Positions 62,657 to 64,000 of a stretch of DNA of 64,000 bases are shown here, in pieces. Location: positions 1 to 64,000 of the forward strand of contig NZ_JAMYJR010000015.1 in assembly GCF_024137025.1 (NCBI RefSeq), read 5' to 3'. Below the pieces are notes generated by a model that did no database searches, had not been told where the DNA came from, and worked only from the letters and a program-made list of their open reading frames with translations. Source of the stretch: Paractinoplanes aksuensis. Lineage in GTDB: Bacteria; Actinomycetota; Actinomycetes; Mycobacteriales; Micromonosporaceae. A program made the translations under genes and the position numbers. Every line of letters begins with the position of its first letter. Position 1 is the first letter of the stretch.

Positions 62657-64000
62657 ATGGACGCCGCACGCCCCCGCGACCCCGCGGCGAGCGATCGCGC
62701 CTCCGACCCGATCCCACCCGACTGGCCTGACAACGATGCGGCACACCCGCGCTCCGGCCCTGACCATGCGGTCTCGCCTCTCGGCAATTGCATTCGCGGA
62801 ATTCGGCGGGAGGCGACGGTTCAGGCCGGGCGTCGACGGCGGGCGCTGCTGGTCACCGTCGTGGTGGTGGGGGTGGTCGACGGGCTGCTGTGGGTGTTTC
62901 AGCGGGGGGCCTTCGACGGGCTTCCCAGCGCGTACTGGCTGATGGGGTTTCTGGCCGTCGTCGTGGACGCGCGGCCCTATGTGGTCACCAATCGGCGGGC
63001 GACCTCGGTCATTCTTCCGTCGATCTGCTTCACCTTCGCGATCGCTCTGGCCTGGGGTTACGGTCCGGCGCTGGCGGTGCAACTGATCGCCGTCGCGGTG
63101 GCCGGGGTCCGGATGCGGCATTCGGCTCAGCGCACGCTCCACCTGGCCGTGCAGCACGCGGTGGCGCTCGGCGCGGCGTCGCTGGTGATCTCGTTGGTGT
63201 CGTTGCGCATCGAACCCGGGCCGGACTGGGGGGACGCGCTGCTCACGGTGGCCGCGGCCGGCGCCTGGATCGTCGCCCGGTACGGGCTGGCGGCGGTCGT
63301 CGCCCGGTCCATGGCCGACCGGCCGGGGCCGCGGCTGCGGCGGCTCCAACGGTCGCGGCGGTTGCGCCGGGCCGGGGTCGAGGTGCTCGCCACCGGCGCG
63401 TTGCTGCTGCTCGGACCGGTGGTGCTGGCCACCGCCCAGGTCGGGCTGGCCTTCGTACCGCTGGTTCTGCTGGCCCTGCACGCCGTACACCGGATGGTGC
63501 GGTCAGCCGGCGAGTTCGAGCGCGCGTCCCGGCTCGACGCCCTGACCGGACTGCCGAACCGGCGCGCCCTGCACGCGGCAGTGCTGTCCCAGGCCAAAGG
63601 GCGGCGGCTGGCGCTGCTGGTCCTGGACCTCGACCGGTTCCGTACGGTCAACGACGCCCTGGGCCACGGCGCCGGGGACCGTCTGCTGGGCGCGGTCGCG
63701 CACCGCCTGGCCGAGGTGGTGCCGGCCCACGACCTGGTGGTGCGGCTCGGTGGCGACGAGTTCGCGGTGCTCGCCACCCGGGTCGACGGACCACCCTCCG
63801 CCCGCCGCATCGCCGAGCACCTGGCCGAGGCGCTGAACAGCCCGTTCGCCCTCGACGGCATGCCCGTGGACGTCACCGCCTCGATCGGCATCGCCCTGCA
63901 ACGCGAGCCCGGCGGCGACGGCGCGACGCTGCTGCGCGAGGCCGAGTCCGCGATGTACGAGGCCAAGCAGCGCGGCGACCAGGTCGCCCTGCACAGCCCG
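62657..64000 (+). CDS. Membrane-anchored diguanylate cyclase (partial at window end)
   Basis: 448 codons are visible from ATG 62657, preceded by GGAGG, and the frame is still open at the window edge. Residues 60-270 contain about seven hydrophobic segments (ALLVTVVVVGVVDGLLWVF, ATSVILPSICFTFAIALAW and others). A GGDEF domain follows, with DALTGLPNRRALHAA, DLDRFRTVNDALGHGAGD and an intact RLGGDEFAVLATR. The missing part may carry an EAL domain, as the other two GGDEF proteins in the window do. No RxxD inhibitory site is seen just before GGDEF. Confidence 0.88.
   Translation, partial: MDAARPRDPAASDRASDPIPPDWPDNDAAHPRSGPDHAVSPLGNCIRGIRREATVQAGRRRRALLVTVVVVGVVDGLLWVFQRGAFDGLPSAYWLMGFLAVVVDARPYVVTNRRATSVILPSICFTFAIALAWGYGPALAVQLIAVAVAGVRMRHSAQRTLHLAVQHAVALGAASLVISLVSLRIEPGPDWGDALLTVAAAGAWIVARYGLAAVVARSMADRPGPRLRRLQRSRRLRRAGVEVLATGALLLLGPVVLATAQVGLAFVPLVLLALHAVHRMVRSAGEFERASRLDALTGLPNRRALHAAVLSQAKGRRLALLVLDLDRFRTVNDALGHGAGDRLLGAVAHRLAEVVPAHDLVVRLGGDEFAVLATRVDGPPSARRIAEHLAEALNSPFALDGMPVDVTASIGIALQREPGGDGATLLREAESAMYEAKQRGDQVALHSP

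Noticed and set aside
62514..62942. Short plus-strand frame from 62514 as a separate gene
   Set aside because: It reads through the start of the GGDEF gene in another frame and becomes Arg/Trp/Gly-rich shadow sequence; only the first 50 residues look protein-like.

Overview
The window is high-GC actinobacterial chromosome. The evidence is strong G/C bias at third codon positions, frequent GTG starts, an HU protein with a histone-H1-like Lys/Ala tail, an NdgR-type IclR regulator divergent from leuCD, many LAL, LacI and TetR regulators, and several GGDEF/EAL proteins. The gene content suggests a Micromonosporaceae member of the Actinoplanes type. That is inference, because no 16S rRNA gene or other taxonomic marker is present.

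Layout. 1-3.7 kb: HU gene, leuD-leuC and the divergent ndgR. 3.8-9.9 kb: a LAL regulator, two alpha/beta hydrolases and two metallo-beta-lactamase-fold proteins. 9.9-11.1 kb: gene-poor DNA with repeat copies and a frameshifted peptidase-like remnant. 11.1-11.4 kb: tRNA-Glu(CUC) and tRNA-Gln(CUG). 11.4-17.4 kb: an NmrA/TetR divergent pair, a fumarylacetoacetase-family enzyme, an ABC-2 exporter with a tiny XRE regulator, a conserved hypothetical and arfB. 17.5-22.8 kb: a split M16 peptidase pair, duplicated EEP-family membrane proteins and a GNAT. 22.9-24.3 kb: a short ThrRS paralogue behind a Thr-codon leader peptide. 24.3-41.6 kb: cimA, ilvE, leuB, serA, mpgS, ilvC-ilvN-ilvB and ilvD, with an EACC1-like protein, a tyrosine phosphatase and a GGDEF/EAL protein between them. 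43-50 kb: a beta-mannosidase/ABC uptake operon with a divergent LacI regulator. 50-64 kb: a PAS-GGDEF-EAL protein, a ThiS/CysO-like protein paired with a BNR-repeat protein, a sugar dehydrogenase, a metallophosphoesterase, gatB, an M1 peptidase, gatA-gatC, and a GGDEF protein cut by the window end.

How the genes work together. Most branched-chain amino acid synthesis is here: cimA for the 2-oxobutyrate precursor of isoleucine, ilvBN/ilvC/ilvD/ilvE for the common pathway, and leuCD/leuB for leucine. leuA is not in the window. Two of these transcription units (cimA and ilvB) start with tiny leader ORFs carrying Val/Leu/Ile codons followed by intrinsic-terminator hairpins, which is the classic layout of ribosome-mediated attenuation. 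The short ThrRS gene has a similar leader with three consecutive Thr codons. I regard these RNA leaders, the SD-overlapping inverted repeat at serA, the stand-alone short ThrRS and the frameshifted remnant at 10.4-10.8 kb as the most interesting parts of the window.
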